From positions 1 to 64,000 of the forward strand of contig CANTCQ010000001.1 of NCBI GenBank assembly GCA_947652325.1: 64,000 nucleotides of DNA, in the 5' to 3' direction. Below are positions 1-10,974 of the stretch, piece by piece. Source of the DNA: an uncultured Mycoplasmatota bacterium (GTDB lineage Bacteria; Bacillota_I; Bacilli_A; RF39; UBA660). A program made the translations under genes and the position numbers. The notes beneath the pieces were generated by a model. The model saw nothing but the letters and a program-made list of their open reading frames with translations. It ran no database searches and was not told where the DNA came from. The stretch's first letter is position 1, and each line of letters opens with the position of its first letter.

Positions 1-1
1 T

Positions 2-148
2 GATGGTTCAGGGAATCGAATTGGATATTGGTTGAAAGATGTTACGAGTGCGTCTTATTTCGCGTATTCGAGCGGCAGTGGTTTTGCCTACGGCAGCCAT
101 GCGTCCAATTCTGGCTATGGCGTTCGCCCTCGTTTCTTAATCGATTAA
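2..148 (+). CDS. C-terminal end of a truncated secreted/pilin-like protein (tail ...GYWLKDVTSASYFAYSSGSGFAYGSHASNSGYGVRPRFLID*)
   Basis: Frame-2 translation open from the window edge to TAA; 'GYGVRP' ending resembles DUF6273/C-type-lectin-like tails of gut Firmicutes proteins. Confidence 0.55.
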   Translation, partial: DGSGNRIGYWLKDVTSASYFAYSSGSGFAYGSHASNSGYGVRPRFLID

Positions 149-402
149 TCTTTCATTTCATCTTCTTTATATTTGTGGTGTTTTTCTAAAATTTTTGATT
201 ATATCATAGATAAAAATTTTATTAACTTTTTACTAAAAATATTTTTATTCTTTTGATATGATTTAATTTTTCTATGAAATTTATGTTTTAATATTATAAA
301 CTTTAAATAAAGTTTATTTTTTTAGTTCTTTTGTTAATTATATCAGATTTTTTCCTTGATAAAACGTAGGTTGTTTTATATAATTTAAAATAGGTGAAGT
401 AT

Positions 403-666
403 ATGAAAAAGATTTTTATTACAATTTTAAAAATAGCAGTATTAATTTTTTTGTTTAGTTGGATTGTAATTGTGTTTACTGATTATTTTAGGGTAAAACA
501 AAATAAAGACCCTATGTTTTGCTTAAAGGAAGAAACGCATGAGTATAGCGATGGTTCTAATTATATTTGTCATGGTCTAGGGTATAAAATGATTCGTTAT
601 AATCGGTTATGTTTAGCTGCAACTGAATTTGGTCCTTTTATTATAAAAGAAAGACAATGTGAATAA
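403..666 (+). CDS. Small single-TM hypothetical protein
   Basis: ORF with N-terminal hydrophobic segment; ATG 403 follows 'aggtgaagtat'. Confidence 0.5.
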   Translation: MKKIFITILKIAVLIFLFSWIVIVFTDYFRVKQNKDPMFCLKEETHEYSDGSNYICHGLGYKMIRYNRLCLAATEFGPFIIKERQCE

Positions 667-720
667 TATCTTATTTATAATATTAAAAATCATATATACT
701 AAGGGGTCTGGTGATAAAAA

Positions 721-1152
721 ATGATTTTAAATAATCATGGCTTTGGTTTAAATCAACTTTTATTATATGGTATAATTTTATTATTAGCTCTTTTTTTTAT
801 TTCTTTTTCTGTTTCGCAATTATCCAGTGAATTTAAAGATGTTTTCAAAAATAGCATAACAGAAAAAAATTCATACTCTTCGATAGAAGAAAATGTTCGT
901 ACTTCGGCGCTTTTTTATATGAAGAAATACTATAAAAGGGAAATTGGTTTTGGTATGATTACCGTTACTACTGATAATTTAATAGAACGTAGTATCTTAC
1001 ATAAAACAGATTTAGAAATAAGTTCAAAAGATACATGTAAAGGTTATGCATTAGTAAAAAAAGACAAAGATTTTTCTTTAAAAGCAGATGCCTATATAAC
1101 ATGCATGCATTATGAAACAGAAAACTATCAAAGTTGGAGATTAGGAGAATAA
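721..1152 (+). CDS. Single-TM secreted protein, pseudopilin-like, C-x-GYA...C motif
   Basis: ORF, N-terminal TM, shares C-GYA-x-V...Y-x-x-C-x-x-Y pattern with the next ORF. Confidence 0.6.
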   Translation: MILNNHGFGLNQLLLYGIILLLALFFISFSVSQLSSEFKDVFKNSITEKNSYSSIEENVRTSALFYMKKYYKREIGFGMITVTTDNLIERSILHKTDLEISSKDTCKGYALVKKDKDFSLKADAYITCMHYETENYQSWRLGE

Positions 1153-1155
1153 TTT

Positions 1156-1512
1156 ATGAAAAATATACAAAAAATGGGAATACTTTGGGGAATATTATCT
1201 CTTGTTTTGTTTGGAGGTTTAACTGCTTTTGGATTTTTATATAAAAATAAGAGCAAAGAATATAAAGAACTTGAAAAAAAATTAGTAGAAGCAGAGAAAA
1301 AATATGCAGATGCCCATTTTGCTTATCCAAATCCAGGAGATACTGTAAAAACAGATGCGAAAACTTTAATAAAGGAAGGATTTTTAGACCATTTAAAAGT
1401 AAAGGAAGAAGAATGTGATGGTTACGCTATTGTAAGTCATGAATCGACTATTTTTGAATATAAAGGGTATGTAAGTTGTAATACTTACAAAACAAAAGGA
1501 TATGAAAAATAA
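1156..1512 (+). CDS. Single-TM secreted protein, pseudopilin-like paralogue of the preceding ORF
   Basis: ORF, N-terminal TM, ECDGYAIV...YVSCNTY motif. Confidence 0.6.
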   Translation: MKNIQKMGILWGILSLVLFGGLTAFGFLYKNKSKEYKELEKKLVEAEKKYADAHFAYPNPGDTVKTDAKTLIKEGFLDHLKVKEEECDGYAIVSHESTIFEYKGYVSCNTYKTKGYEK

Positions 1513-1536
1513 TTTGTAAAAAGGAAGGAAATTATT

Positions 1537-3108
1537 ATGTTTTTGAAAAATATAAAAAGCAAAAAAATTTTTTTTTGCTCTTATACCTTTTTCTTTTGTC
1601 TTATCTTATTTGTAGGTATAATAGTGCGTCTTCTTTTTTTATCAAAATTTCCAAGTGCTTTAAATTGTGATGAGGCTTCTTCAGGGTATGAGGCTTTTTC
1701 GATTTTACATTATGGTATAGACCGTAACGGAAACCGTTTACCTGTTTTTTTAGTGGCATGGGGTGGTGGTCAAAATGCCTTATTGTCTTATCTAATAATC
1801 CCTTTTATTTCTTTATTTGGACTTACTTTTTTTTCGATTCGTTTACCAATGGCTATTCTAGGTTGTATTTCTTTACTCGTTTTTTATTTTTTACTTAAAC
1901 GAATAGCAAATAAAAAAATGGCACTATTAGGTTTGTTCTTCTTAGCTATCTGTCCATGGCATATTATGAAAAGTCGATGGGGATTAGAGTCTAATTTGTT
2001 TCCTGATTTGATTTTATTGTTTTCATTTTTATTTATAAAAGGATTGGAAGATAAAAATAAATTTTTATATTATTTTTCATTTGTAATCGCGGGTTTATCT
2101 GCTTATTCTTATGGAACTTCTTATTATTTTTTACCCGTATTTTTATTTCCTCTTCTTTTTTATTCTTATCGAAAAAAATATATAACAATAAAGCAAGGAA
2201 TATTTTCTTTAGGAATTGTAGGAATTGTTTCTATGCCTATTATTTTATATGTTATTATAAACACTTTTGAGCTTTCACAAATTAATTTGCCTTTTATGAC
2301 AATTCCTCGTTTAGAAGTAAATCGCTATCAAGAGATTACTTCCATTTTTTCCAGTGATTTTTTTAAAAATAGTTTTTCTAATTTTTGGAATAGTTTGGTA
2401 ATCCTCTTTACTCAAAAAGATGGACTTCCTTGGAATAGTTTACCCATTTTTGGAACCATTTACCTTTTTTCTCTTCCTTTTACAATTTTTGGTATTTTAA
2501 ATAGCTTTAAGAAAGAAAAAAAGATAGAAGTAAAATATGAGTATCTTTTTACTATTTGGTTTATTGTAGGCTTTGTTTTACTTTTTCTTTGTGAACCCAA
2601 TATCAATCGTTTAAATATTTTAATGATACCTATACTTTATTTTACAGTATTGGGACTTTATATTTCCCTCATAAAAATAAAAAAGTATTCTATATTTCTT
2701 ATTGCTATTTATACCTTTTTCTTTTTCTTTTTTTGTTTTGTATATTTAAAACAAGATTTTAATTCTTATGGAACTTTTGAGAGTGATTTAGAAGAAGTTA
2801 TTACCTATGTTATGCAGTTTGAAGATAAAGAAATTCATATTACAGAAAAAATCCAATCAAGTTATATGCATGTTTTATTTTATACAAAATATAATACACA
2901 GAAATTTGTAGATACTGTTATATATGAAGATAAAAGTGCACCATTTAAACATGTTTTATCTTTTGGTAATTACTTTTTTGATGTGATGGAAAACATAGAA
3001 TTTCAAGAAAATAAAATTTATGTCATAAAAAAAGAAGAACAATCATATATAAATATAGAAAAGTTTAGAAAAGAAGAATTTTCTAAATATATAGTAATTT
3101 TTACTTAA
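1537..3108 (+). CDS. Polytopic membrane glycosyltransferase (ArnT/GT39-like)
   Basis: Multiple TM segments; early acidic motif 'LNCDEASSGYEAF' typical of GT-C enzymes; SD aaggaagg. Confidence 0.65.
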   Translation: MFLKNIKSKKIFFCSYTFFFCLILFVGIIVRLLFLSKFPSALNCDEASSGYEAFSILHYGIDRNGNRLPVFLVAWGGGQNALLSYLIIPFISLFGLTFFSIRLPMAILGCISLLVFYFLLKRIANKKMALLGLFFLAICPWHIMKSRWGLESNLFPDLILLFSFLFIKGLEDKNKFLYYFSFVIAGLSAYSYGTSYYFLPVFLFPLLFYSYRKKYITIKQGIFSLGIVGIVSMPIILYVIINTFELSQINLPFMTIPRLEVNRYQEITSIFSSDFFKNSFSNFWNSLVILFTQKDGLPWNSLPIFGTIYLFSLPFTIFGILNSFKKEKKIEVKYEYLFTIWFIVGFVLLFLCEPNINRLNILMIPILYFTVLGLYISLIKIKKYSIFLIAIYTFFFFFFCFVYLKQDFNSYGTFESDLEEVITYVMQFEDKEIHITEKIQSSYMHVLFYTKYNTQKFVDTVIYEDKSAPFKHVLSFGNYFFDVMENIEFQENKIYVIKKEEQSYINIEKFRKEEFSKYIVIFT

Positions 3109-3121
3109 TGGGTATAAAAAC

Positions 3122-3151
3122 TTGACTTCTTTATATTTTTAGTGCTATATT
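3122..3151 (+). promoter_or_regulatory. Sigma-A-type promoter of the str operon (TTGACT - 18 nt - TATATT)
   Basis: -35/-10-like hexamers read directly upstream of rpsL. Confidence 0.55.
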
Positions 3152-3170
3152 ATTTATGATTTTTAAATCT

Positions 3171-3191
3171 GGTTCTATCTTTGGTAGGACC
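3171..3191 (+). promoter_or_regulatory. rpsL leader hairpin (GGTTCTATC-TTT-GGTAGGACC)
   Basis: 9-bp stem with two G-U wobbles in the 5' leader between promoter and rpsL. Confidence 0.4.
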
Positions 3192-3246
3192 TAGTTTAAT
3201 AAAATATTTGATACACCAGGATGTGTGTTAATGAAAGGAGAAAAAT

Positions 3247-3660
3247 ATGGCTACAATTAATCAACTTGTTAACAACAAAAGAAAGAAGAAAACAAAAAAG
3301 AGTAAAAGCCCTGTTTTAAATGTTGGATTAAATACATTAGAAAGAAAACAAACAGACCAAAATAGTCCACAAAAAAGAGGAGTATGTACTCGTGTAGGAA
3401 CTAAAACACCTAAAAAACCAAACTCAGCTTTACGTAAGTATGCACGTGTTAGACTTTCAAATGGAAAAGAAATCGATGCGTATATTCCTGGAGAAGGACA
3501 TAATTTACAAGAGCATAGTGTTGTACTTATACGTGGTGGTCGTGTAAAAGATTTAATCGGTGTACGTTACCACATTGTACGAGGAACTCTTGATACACAA
3601 GGCGTTCAAAATAGATGCCAAGGTCGTAGTAAATACGGTACCAAGAAACCAAAAAAATAA
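3247..3660 (+). CDS. rpsL: 30S ribosomal protein S12
   Basis: Clear S12 sequence ([48 protein letters not shown]). Confidence 0.99.
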   Translation: MATINQLVNNKRKKKTKKSKSPVLNVGLNTLERKQTDQNSPQKRGVCTRVGTKTPKKPNSALRKYARVRLSNGKEIDAYIPGEGHNLQEHSVVLIRGGRVKDLIGVRYHIVRGTLDTQGVQNRCQGRSKYGTKKPKK

Positions 3661-3683
3661 AATAAATAAAGGAGGAAATTTAG

Positions 3684-4151
3684 ATGCGTAAAAGAAGAGC
3701 AATTAAAAGAGATGTATTACCAGATCCAGTGTATAATTCCAAAGTGGTTACAAAATTAATTAATCAAATTATGCTAGATGGAAAAAAAGGTACTGCACAA
3801 ACAATTCTTTATGAAGCATTCAATATTATAAAAGAAAAAACAGGTAAAGAGCCAATGGACGTTTATAATGCTGCACTTGAAAATGTAAAACCTGCACTTG
3901 AAGTTAAGTCTCGTCGTGTTGGAGGTTCAAATTACCAAGTACCATTAGAAGTTAGCGATGATAGAAGTCAAGCATTGGCACTTCGTTGGATTGTTAATTA
4001 TGCAAAATTACGAAATGGTAAGGGAATGGCTGTGAATTTGGCTCAAGAACTTATGGATGCTGCAGAAGGAACTGGTGGCGCAGTAAAAAAACGTGAGGAT
4101 ACTCATAAGATGGCTGAAGCAAATAAAGCATTTGCTCACTATAGATGGTAG
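3684..4151 (+). CDS. rpsG: 30S ribosomal protein S7
   Basis: [39 protein letters not shown], str operon context. Confidence 0.98.
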   Translation: MRKRRAIKRDVLPDPVYNSKVVTKLINQIMLDGKKGTAQTILYEAFNIIKEKTGKEPMDVYNAALENVKPALEVKSRRVGGSNYQVPLEVSDDRSQALALRWIVNYAKLRNGKGMAVNLAQELMDAAEGTGGAVKKREDTHKMAEANKAFAHYRW

Positions 4152-4160
4152 GAGGACTTT

Positions 4161-6233
4161 ATGGCAAGAGATGTTTCTATTGATAAAATAAGAAATTTTG
4201 GGATTATGGCCCATATTGATGCAGGTAAAACAACTACTACAGAAAGAGTATTGTTTCATACAGGAATAACGCATAAAATTGGAGAAACTCATGATGGAGA
4301 ATCCCAAATGGACTGGATGGACCAAGAAAAAGAAAGAGGTATTACTATTACAAGTGCTGCAACGACTGCACACTGGAAAGGATATCGCTTAAATATTATT
4401 GATACTCCAGGTCACGTAGATTTTACAATTGAAGTGCAACGTTCTTTAAGAGTGTTAGATGGAGCAGTTGCTCTAATTGATGCTCAAGCAGGTGTAGAAC
4501 CGCAAACTGAAACGGTTTGGAGACAAGCAAATGAATATAAAGTACCAAGAATGATTTGTGCTAATAAAATGGATAAATTAGGAGCTGATTTCTATTTTAG
4601 TTTAGGAACTATTAAAGATAGACTTGGTGCAAATGCTGCTGCAATTCAACTTCCTATTGGAGCAGAATCAGAATTCAATGGAATTATTGATTTAGTGACT
4701 CGTAAAGCATATCAATATGATGGAAAAGAGGCAGAAGAACCAATTGAAATTGAAATTCCTGCTGATATGAAAGACAAAGTGGAAGAATATAGAACACTAC
4801 TTATTGAAGCTGTTGCTGACTCTGATGAAGAACTTATGATGGCTTATTTAGATGGTCAAGAAGTTACAGCTGAATTATTAAAACCAGCGATACGCCGTGC
4901 TACATTGTCTGTTTGTTTCTTCCCAGTATTATGTGCTACTGCATTAGGTAATAAAGGTATTAAATTAATGCTTGATGCTGTTATTGACTACTTACCAGCA
5001 CCAACAGATGTGGAAGCAATTGATTGTACAGATAAATCAGGAAGTGATGTTAAACGTCATCCAAGTGATTCTGAACCATTTACAGCATTAGCATTTAAAA
5101 TTATGACAGACCCATTTGTTGGAAGACTTTCATTTTTCCGTGTTTATTCAGGAGTATTAAAAAGTGGTTCATACGTTTTAAACTCTACAAAAGGAGAAAA
5201 AGAAAGAATTGGTCGAATTCTTCAAATGCATGCAAATCAAAGAAAAGAAATTACAGAAGTTTATGCTGGAGAAATTGCTGCTGCTGTAGGACTTAAAAAT
5301 ACTACAACTGCGGATACATTATGTGATGAGAAGAATTTCTGTATCATGAAAGGTATGGAGTTCCCAGAACCAGTTATTGATATTGCGATTGAACCAAAGT
5401 CTAAAAATGACCAAGATAAAATGGCGATTGCTATTGCAAAATTAGTAGAGGAAGACCCAACTCTAAGAGTGAAAACAGATACAGAAACAGGTCAAACTGT
5501 ACTATCCGGAATGGGAGAACTTCACCTAGATATTATTGTAGACCGTATGAAACGTGAATTTAACGTAGAATGTAATAAAGGTAGACCACAAGTGGCTTAT
5601 CGTGAAACAATCACTCAAGTTGGTGAATGTGAAGGAAAATATATTAAACAATCTGGTGGACGTGGACAATATGGACATGTATGGGTTAAATTTGAACCAA
5701 ATCCAGAAAAAGGATACGAATTTGTGGATGCAATTGTTGGTGGAGTGGTTCCTCGTGAATACATTCCAGTAACAGATAAAGGTTTACAAGAAGCAATGGC
5801 TGGAGGAATTCTAGCAGGATACCCACTTGTAGATGTTAAAGCAACATTATTTGATGGAAGTTATCATGATGTTGACTCTAGCGAAATGGCATTCAAAATT
5901 GCTGCTTCTATGGCTTTAAAAGAAGCTAAAAATAAATGTAAACCTGTTTTACTTGAACCAATCATGAAAGTGGTTGTTGATGTTCCAGAAGAATATATGG
6001 GTAATGTTATGGGAGACTTAACAAGTCGTAGAGGACGCCCTATGGGACAAGAATCGATTGGAAATACTTTGCGAATTATTGCAATGGTTCCATTATCTGA
6101 AATGTTCGGTTATGCAACTGATTTACGAAGTAATACCCAAGGACGTGGAAACTTCCAAATGGAAAAAGACCATTATGAAGAAGTTCCAAAATCAATCGCT
6201 GAAGAAATCATAAAGAAAAACAGCGTTAACTAA
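4161..6233 (+). CDS. fusA: Elongation factor G
   Basis: [16 protein letters not shown], full-length 690 aa, str operon. Confidence 0.99.
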   Translation: MARDVSIDKIRNFGIMAHIDAGKTTTTERVLFHTGITHKIGETHDGESQMDWMDQEKERGITITSAATTAHWKGYRLNIIDTPGHVDFTIEVQRSLRVLDGAVALIDAQAGVEPQTETVWRQANEYKVPRMICANKMDKLGADFYFSLGTIKDRLGANAAAIQLPIGAESEFNGIIDLVTRKAYQYDGKEAEEPIEIEIPADMKDKVEEYRTLLIEAVADSDEELMMAYLDGQEVTAELLKPAIRRATLSVCFFPVLCATALGNKGIKLMLDAVIDYLPAPTDVEAIDCTDKSGSDVKRHPSDSEPFTALAFKIMTDPFVGRLSFFRVYSGVLKSGSYVLNSTKGEKERIGRILQMHANQRKEITEVYAGEIAAAVGLKNTTTADTLCDEKNFCIMKGMEFPEPVIDIAIEPKSKNDQDKMAIAIAKLVEEDPTLRVKTDTETGQTVLSGMGELHLDIIVDRMKREFNVECNKGRPQVAYRETITQVGECEGKYIKQSGGRGQYGHVWVKFEPNPEKGYEFVDAIVGGVVPREYIPVTDKGLQEAMAGGILAGYPLVDVKATLFDGSYHDVDSSEMAFKIAASMALKEAKNKCKPVLLEPIMKVVVDVPEEYMGNVMGDLTSRRGRPMGQESIGNTLRIIAMVPLSEMFGYATDLRSNTQGRGNFQMEKDHYEEVPKSIAEEIIKKNSVN

Positions 6234-6301
6234 AAATAATACTTGAAAAACATTCAAGCATTAGATAAAATAAAATAGTATATTGAAAGGAGAAAAAAAC
6301 G

Positions 6302-7468
6302 ATGGCAAAAGAAAAATATGATCGTTCAAAAGAACACGTTAATATTGGTACTATTGGACACGTTGACCATGGTAAAACAACATTAACTGCTGCAATTACA
6401 AAATTTTTTGGTAAATTTGTTGAATATGCTGATATCGACAAAGCACCAGAAGAAAGAGAAAGAGGTATTACAATTAATACTTCTCATGTTGAGTATGAAA
6501 CGGAAAAACGTCATTATGCTCACGTAGATTGCCCAGGGCATGCCGATTATGTTAAAAACATGATTACAGGTGCTGCTCAAATGGATGGTGCAATATTAGT
6601 TGTATCTGCTGCAGATGGACCAATGCCACAAACTAGAGAACATATTTTGTTATCTCGTCAAGTTGGTGTACCTAAAATAGTTGTTTACATGAACAAATGT
6701 GACCAAGTGGATGACCCAGAATTATTAGATTTAGTAGAAATGGAAATTAGAGAATTATTAGGAGAATACAATTTTGATTCAGAATGTCCTATTATTCGTG
6801 GTAGTGCTTTAAAAGCTCTTGAAGGTGATGAAGCTGCTGGACAATCTATTCGCGATTTAATGGCTGCAGTTGATGATTATATTGATTCACCAGTTCGTGA
6901 TACAGATAAACCATTCCTAATGAGTATTGAAGATGTATTTACTATTTCAGGACGTGGAACTGTTGTTACAGGACGTGTTGAACGTGGACAATTAAATTTA
7001 AATGATGAAGTTGAAATTGTTGGACTTAAGGATACTACTAAAACTGTTTGTACAGGAATTGAAATGTTTAGAAAACAATTAGATTTTGCACAAGCAGGAG
7101 ACAATGCTGGGGTTTTACTTCGTGGTGTTGCTCGTGATGAAGTTGAACGTGGACAAGTGCTTGCTAAACCTGGAAGTGTTACTCCACATCATAAATTTAA
7201 AGCTAGTGTTTATGTTCTAAGTAAAGAAGAAGGCGGACGTCATACTCCATTCTTCTCAAATTACAGACCACAATTCTACTTCCGTACAACTGATGTTACT
7301 GGTGTTATTGAACTTCCAAGTGGAGTTGAAATGGTAATGCCTGGTGATAATGTAGATATGACAGTTGAATTGATTGCTCCAGTTGCTCTTGAAAACGGTA
7401 CAAAGTTCTCTATTCGTGAGGGTGGACGTACTGTTGGAGCAGGTGTAGTTTCTGAGATTATTGAATAA
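6302..7468 (+). CDS. tuf: Elongation factor Tu
   Basis: [58 protein letters not shown]. Confidence 0.99.
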   Translation: MAKEKYDRSKEHVNIGTIGHVDHGKTTLTAAITKFFGKFVEYADIDKAPEERERGITINTSHVEYETEKRHYAHVDCPGHADYVKNMITGAAQMDGAILVVSAADGPMPQTREHILLSRQVGVPKIVVYMNKCDQVDDPELLDLVEMEIRELLGEYNFDSECPIIRGSALKALEGDEAAGQSIRDLMAAVDDYIDSPVRDTDKPFLMSIEDVFTISGRGTVVTGRVERGQLNLNDEVEIVGLKDTTKTVCTGIEMFRKQLDFAQAGDNAGVLLRGVARDEVERGQVLAKPGSVTPHHKFKASVYVLSKEEGGRHTPFFSNYRPQFYFRTTDVTGVIELPSGVEMVMPGDNVDMTVELIAPVALENGTKFSIREGGRTVGAGVVSEIIE

Positions 7469-7483
7469 TCATTAGACAATGTA

Positions 7484-7507
7484 AAAGCGAAGTTTCTTCG
7501 CTTTTTC
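7484..7507 (+). terminator. Intrinsic terminator after tuf
   Basis: AAAGCGAAG-TTT-CTTCGCTTT followed by T-rich tract. Confidence 0.8.
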
Positions 7508-7554
7508 TTTTGCTTTAAGTGTGGTATATTAAATATAAATTGTAGGTGAGATAT

Positions 7555-8562
7555 TTGACCAAAAGAAAAAAGAAAATTAAATATAATGCTCAATTTATTC
7601 ATTTTCTCTTTTTTATATTATTGATTTTTGCTATTGTTAATGTTTATTCTTATAAAAAAAATGGAGAAATACTTTTCTTTATTAACCAAAAAGTTAAAAA
7701 AGAAAAAATAGCAAAACAAAAACAAGAAGAATATAATTTTTGTTTGGAGAAAAAATATACAGAAAATGAAGTAGCAGAAGATTTAGAGTTGAAAATACAA
7801 GAATTAGATGATTTTATTGTATCAAATAAATATAAAGTGAGTGTCTATTATGAAGATATAGCAACCGGTTTTAGTTACAAATACCAACCTTCTACTTCTT
7901 ATTATGGTGCTAGTTTAATAAAACTAGTAGATGCCTTGTATTTAATAAATAAAGCAATAGTGGGTGAAATAGATTTAGATAATGAAACTATGGTTTATAA
8001 AGAAGAATATAAAAGGGCATTTAGTACAGGTATGTCTGCTCATAAATTTGGCGAAGAAGTATCCATACGAGATTTAATCACATATGCAGTTTCAGTAAGT
8101 GATAATTCTGCACATTATATGTTATATGACTATATTGGCCATAGTAATTTAAAAGCATATGGTCAAAGTCTGGGCGGAAAACTAATTTTAACAGGTGGGG
8201 ATATTTTTGGTAATCAATCCGTTGAAGATACAAATTGCTATTTAAAAGAGGCCTATCGAATTATTAAGGAAAATGAAGAATATGGTCCTTATTTAAAATC
8301 CATCATGGATAATAATGTAAGAAATTCTTACAATACGAATGAAATAAAAATATATCATAAATATGGTGCATATGGTATATATTACCATGATATTGGTTTA
8401 AACTTAGAAGATCATCCTTATGCTATATCTATTTTTACTTTACATGAAGATAAAAATTATGAAGAAGTGATTCAAAATATTCATATGAAGGTGCGTGAAC
8501 TGCGAGATGTATTTTTAGAACATAGAAAAAATATATGCTATCAAAAAGTATATAGCGATTAA
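7555..8562 (+). CDS. Serine hydrolase, class A beta-lactamase-like fold
   Basis: N-terminal TM; YYGASLIKLVDALY (SxxK-like) and VSDNSAHYMLYDYIG (SDN-like) motifs; TTG start at 7555 is likely (out-of-frame alternatives not checked). Confidence 0.7.
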   Translation: MTKRKKKIKYNAQFIHFLFFILLIFAIVNVYSYKKNGEILFFINQKVKKEKIAKQKQEEYNFCLEKKYTENEVAEDLELKIQELDDFIVSNKYKVSVYYEDIATGFSYKYQPSTSYYGASLIKLVDALYLINKAIVGEIDLDNETMVYKEEYKRAFSTGMSAHKFGEEVSIRDLITYAVSVSDNSAHYMLYDYIGHSNLKAYGQSLGGKLILTGGDIFGNQSVEDTNCYLKEAYRIIKENEEYGPYLKSIMDNNVRNSYNTNEIKIYHKYGAYGIYYHDIGLNLEDHPYAISIFTLHEDKNYEEVIQNIHMKVRELRDVFLEHRKNICYQKVYSD

Positions 8563-8573
8563 ATTTACAAAAA

Positions 8574-9821
8574 TTATTTTGTTTTTATATTTTTTTTATT
8601 AAAAACTTTTGCTAAAGTTCCTGATTTTAATAGAATACTATAAATTCTTTTCTTGATTATTAAATCATATTCTCCAATAAATTCATACACTTTTGGATTA
8701 AAACCCAATTTAAAATGATTAAGTCCTTTATAGGGATTTTCTTTTGTAAAATCTCCAGTAATACCGTTTAAATCGGCATAATGATAATAGTTTTTGTAAT
8801 AGTTTAAAATTTCATAATGTAGAAAATAATTTGAATTAAAATGTTTATAGTTTGTATCATAACCACTCATTACAATAGTAATTCTATTTTTATATTTTAC
8901 GACCAAAGCTCCTGCAATATAAATTTTAGAAGAAGTAGTAGATAAGTTTTTTGCTTCGATTAAATCTTTTTTATAAACAGATAATTTTATATCGGAGTTT
9001 CTTTTTAAATGTAAATTTTTTTCTGTATTTTTATTTCTTAATATATTTGCAAATTTACTATTTTCTTTTAGTTCATTTTCATATGTTTTTTTCGCATTTA
9101 TTAAATAAGTATTTGTATCAATACTTATTAAAAATAAATCTACATTATTTGATTTAAAAAATACATTATAATAATCTTTATAATATAAAGAATCTCTATT
9201 TTTTTTTCTTTTTATAAAAGGATAAAGGATATCAATTCCGCTACGATTTGCCACTTCCATACATAGTCCTTTTTCTTTTGCTCGTTTTACTTTGTTTCTT
9301 GTATTTTTTTGTAAAGTGCTTTTCTGAAAGTTTTTTAAATTTATAATAGCATTGTATCTAGGCATCATTGATTCAAAATATAAGTTTTCTTTTAGTTTTT
9401 TATATCCAGTATCGATTAAATTATTTTGAATTTCTATGTTTTGGTTATAAGTTTTTTGAAAATTTTTGTTATTAATTTCTGCAACTGCAATTTCAGGATT
9501 AATTTTAATAAAAACTAGATTCTTTTTTTTATAGTAGCAAATGAGTTTATCAGAGAAATTTTTTAATAATGTTTTATTAAAATAATCTATTAAAAAACCT
9601 TTGGGAGCATAGCCGTATTGAAATATTCTGTTTAGTTTTTTGGTAAGAATAAGTGAAGCTGCATATATTTTATTGTATTCATCAACATAGCCAATAAATT
9701 CATAATCAAAGCCATTTTCAGCCATTAAAAGAGCATAATTTATTGATTGATAATGACTTCCTAAAGGATGATGCTCTGCAAATCGCTCAAATTCTTTGAT
9801 GGTAATTTCTCTAATATACAT
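8574..9821 (-). CDS. FemAB-like peptidoglycan bridge aminoacyltransferase
   Basis: N-terminal 'H.LGSHYQSINYA', KNTRNKVKRAKEKG, coiled-coil insertion and ...Y..AN.NGITGDF... C-terminal motif. Confidence 0.8.
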   Translation of the reverse strand: MYIREITIKEFERFAEHHPLGSHYQSINYALLMAENGFDYEFIGYVDEYNKIYAASLILTKKLNRIFQYGYAPKGFLIDYFNKTLLKNFSDKLICYYKKKNLVFIKINPEIAVAEINNKNFQKTYNQNIEIQNNLIDTGYKKLKENLYFESMMPRYNAIINLKNFQKSTLQKNTRNKVKRAKEKGLCMEVANRSGIDILYPFIKRKKNRDSLYYKDYYNVFFKSNNVDLFLISIDTNTYLINAKKTYENELKENSKFANILRNKNTEKNLHLKRNSDIKLSVYKKDLIEAKNLSTTSSKIYIAGALVVKYKNRITIVMSGYDTNYKHFNSNYFLHYEILNYYKNYYHYADLNGITGDFTKENPYKGLNHFKLGFNPKVYEFIGEYDLIIKKRIYSILLKSGTLAKVFNKKNIKTK

Positions 9822-9952
9822 GATATCCCTCTTTTACGAAAAATTATTATAACATAACTTATAATGTTTGCAAGAAGTTCTTCTTTATAAATAATAGTGC
9901 TATTTGCAAAAAATATAGCCATACGTTATAATAAAATATAAGGTGATATCTT

Positions 9953-10534
9953 ATGAAAATTGATTCCGTAGATTTAAAAAATATTGCGGTTAGGCAAAGT
10001 CAATATCCAACTGGTAGTCTTCCCGAATTTTTGTTAGTAGGTAGAAGTAATGTAGGAAAATCAAGTTTTATCAATACTTTAATTGGGCGTAAAAATTTTG
10101 CTCGAACGAGTTCTAAACCGGGAAAAACACAAACATTGAATTTCTATTTTATAAATGAAAAGTTTTATCTTATCGATGTTCCAGGATATGGATATGCTAA
10201 AGTGGATAAAGGCACATCTAAAAAAATGGGTATGATGATTGAAGAATATATAAAAAATAGAGAAGAGTTAAAACACGTTTTTTTACTTGTTGATTATCGG
10301 CATAAACCAACAGAAGATGATATTTTAATGTATAATTTTTTAAAATATTATAATTTAAAAATAACTGTTGTGGCAACAAAATATGATAAGGTAACAAAAA
10401 ACAATCGTATAAAACAAGATAAACTAATTCGAGATACATTAAAAATAAATGAAAATGAAGAATTTATTCCTTTTTCAACGATTACCAAAAAAGGAAGAGA
10501 AGAAATTTATACAATATTAGATAACTATTTATAG
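9953..10534 (+). CDS. ysxC: Ribosome biogenesis GTPase YsxC/EngB
   Basis: GRSNVGKSSFINTLIGRKNFARTSSKPGKTQTLNFY, DVPGYGYAKV. Confidence 0.97.
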   Translation: MKIDSVDLKNIAVRQSQYPTGSLPEFLLVGRSNVGKSSFINTLIGRKNFARTSSKPGKTQTLNFYFINEKFYLIDVPGYGYAKVDKGTSKKMGMMIEEYIKNREELKHVFLLVDYRHKPTEDDILMYNFLKYYNLKITVVATKYDKVTKNNRIKQDKLIRDTLKINENEEFIPFSTITKKGREEIYTILDNYL

Positions 10535-10591
10535 AATTCTTGCGTTTTATAAGAAATTATGTTACATTAAGTAGCGAATGGATGTGAAAAC

Positions 10592-10810
10592 ATGTTAGAA
10601 AATATTTTACTTGTTGTATCAATTTTATTAATTGCCATTGTTTTATTACAAAGCAATCGTGCGAGTGATTCTGGTCAAATTATTACAGGTGGAAATGAAA
10701 GTTTGTTTCAGAATACAAAAGAACGGGGACTTGAACTTTTAGTAAGTCGAATCACTTTAGTTTTAGGAATTGTTTTTTTTGTAGTATCATTTATACTTTT
10801 TGTAAAGTAA
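10592..10810 (+). CDS. secG: Preprotein translocase subunit SecG
   Basis: 72 aa, two TM, LLQSNRASDSGQIITGG, position upstream of rnr-smpB. Confidence 0.88.
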   Translation: MLENILLVVSILLIAIVLLQSNRASDSGQIITGGNESLFQNTKERGLELLVSRITLVLGIVFFVVSFILFVK

Positions 10811-10909
10811 ATATTTTTTACTTTTTAGTTTATATATATCATTAAATATTTTTTGTAAAAAGAATGTGTTTAGACAATAAAAAATAAAGAAATGTCAATT
10901 TTTTAGCGG

Positions 10910-10933
10910 AGAAAGGGAACTTTCTTTTTTTTT
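10910..10933 (+). terminator. Intrinsic terminator
   Basis: AGAAAG-GGAA-CTTTCT followed by T8+. Confidence 0.7.
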
Positions 10934-10974
10934 GTTTAAGAGTGGGGTATAATAAAAATAAGAATGGTGATTAT

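Noticed and set aside
4008-4373. Minus-strand ORF opposite rpsG/fusA (and similar ORFs opposite tuf, rnr, tmRNA neighbours)
   Set aside because: Antisense to unambiguous housekeeping genes with low-complexity, Cys/Ser/Phe-rich translations; frame-shadow ORFs.
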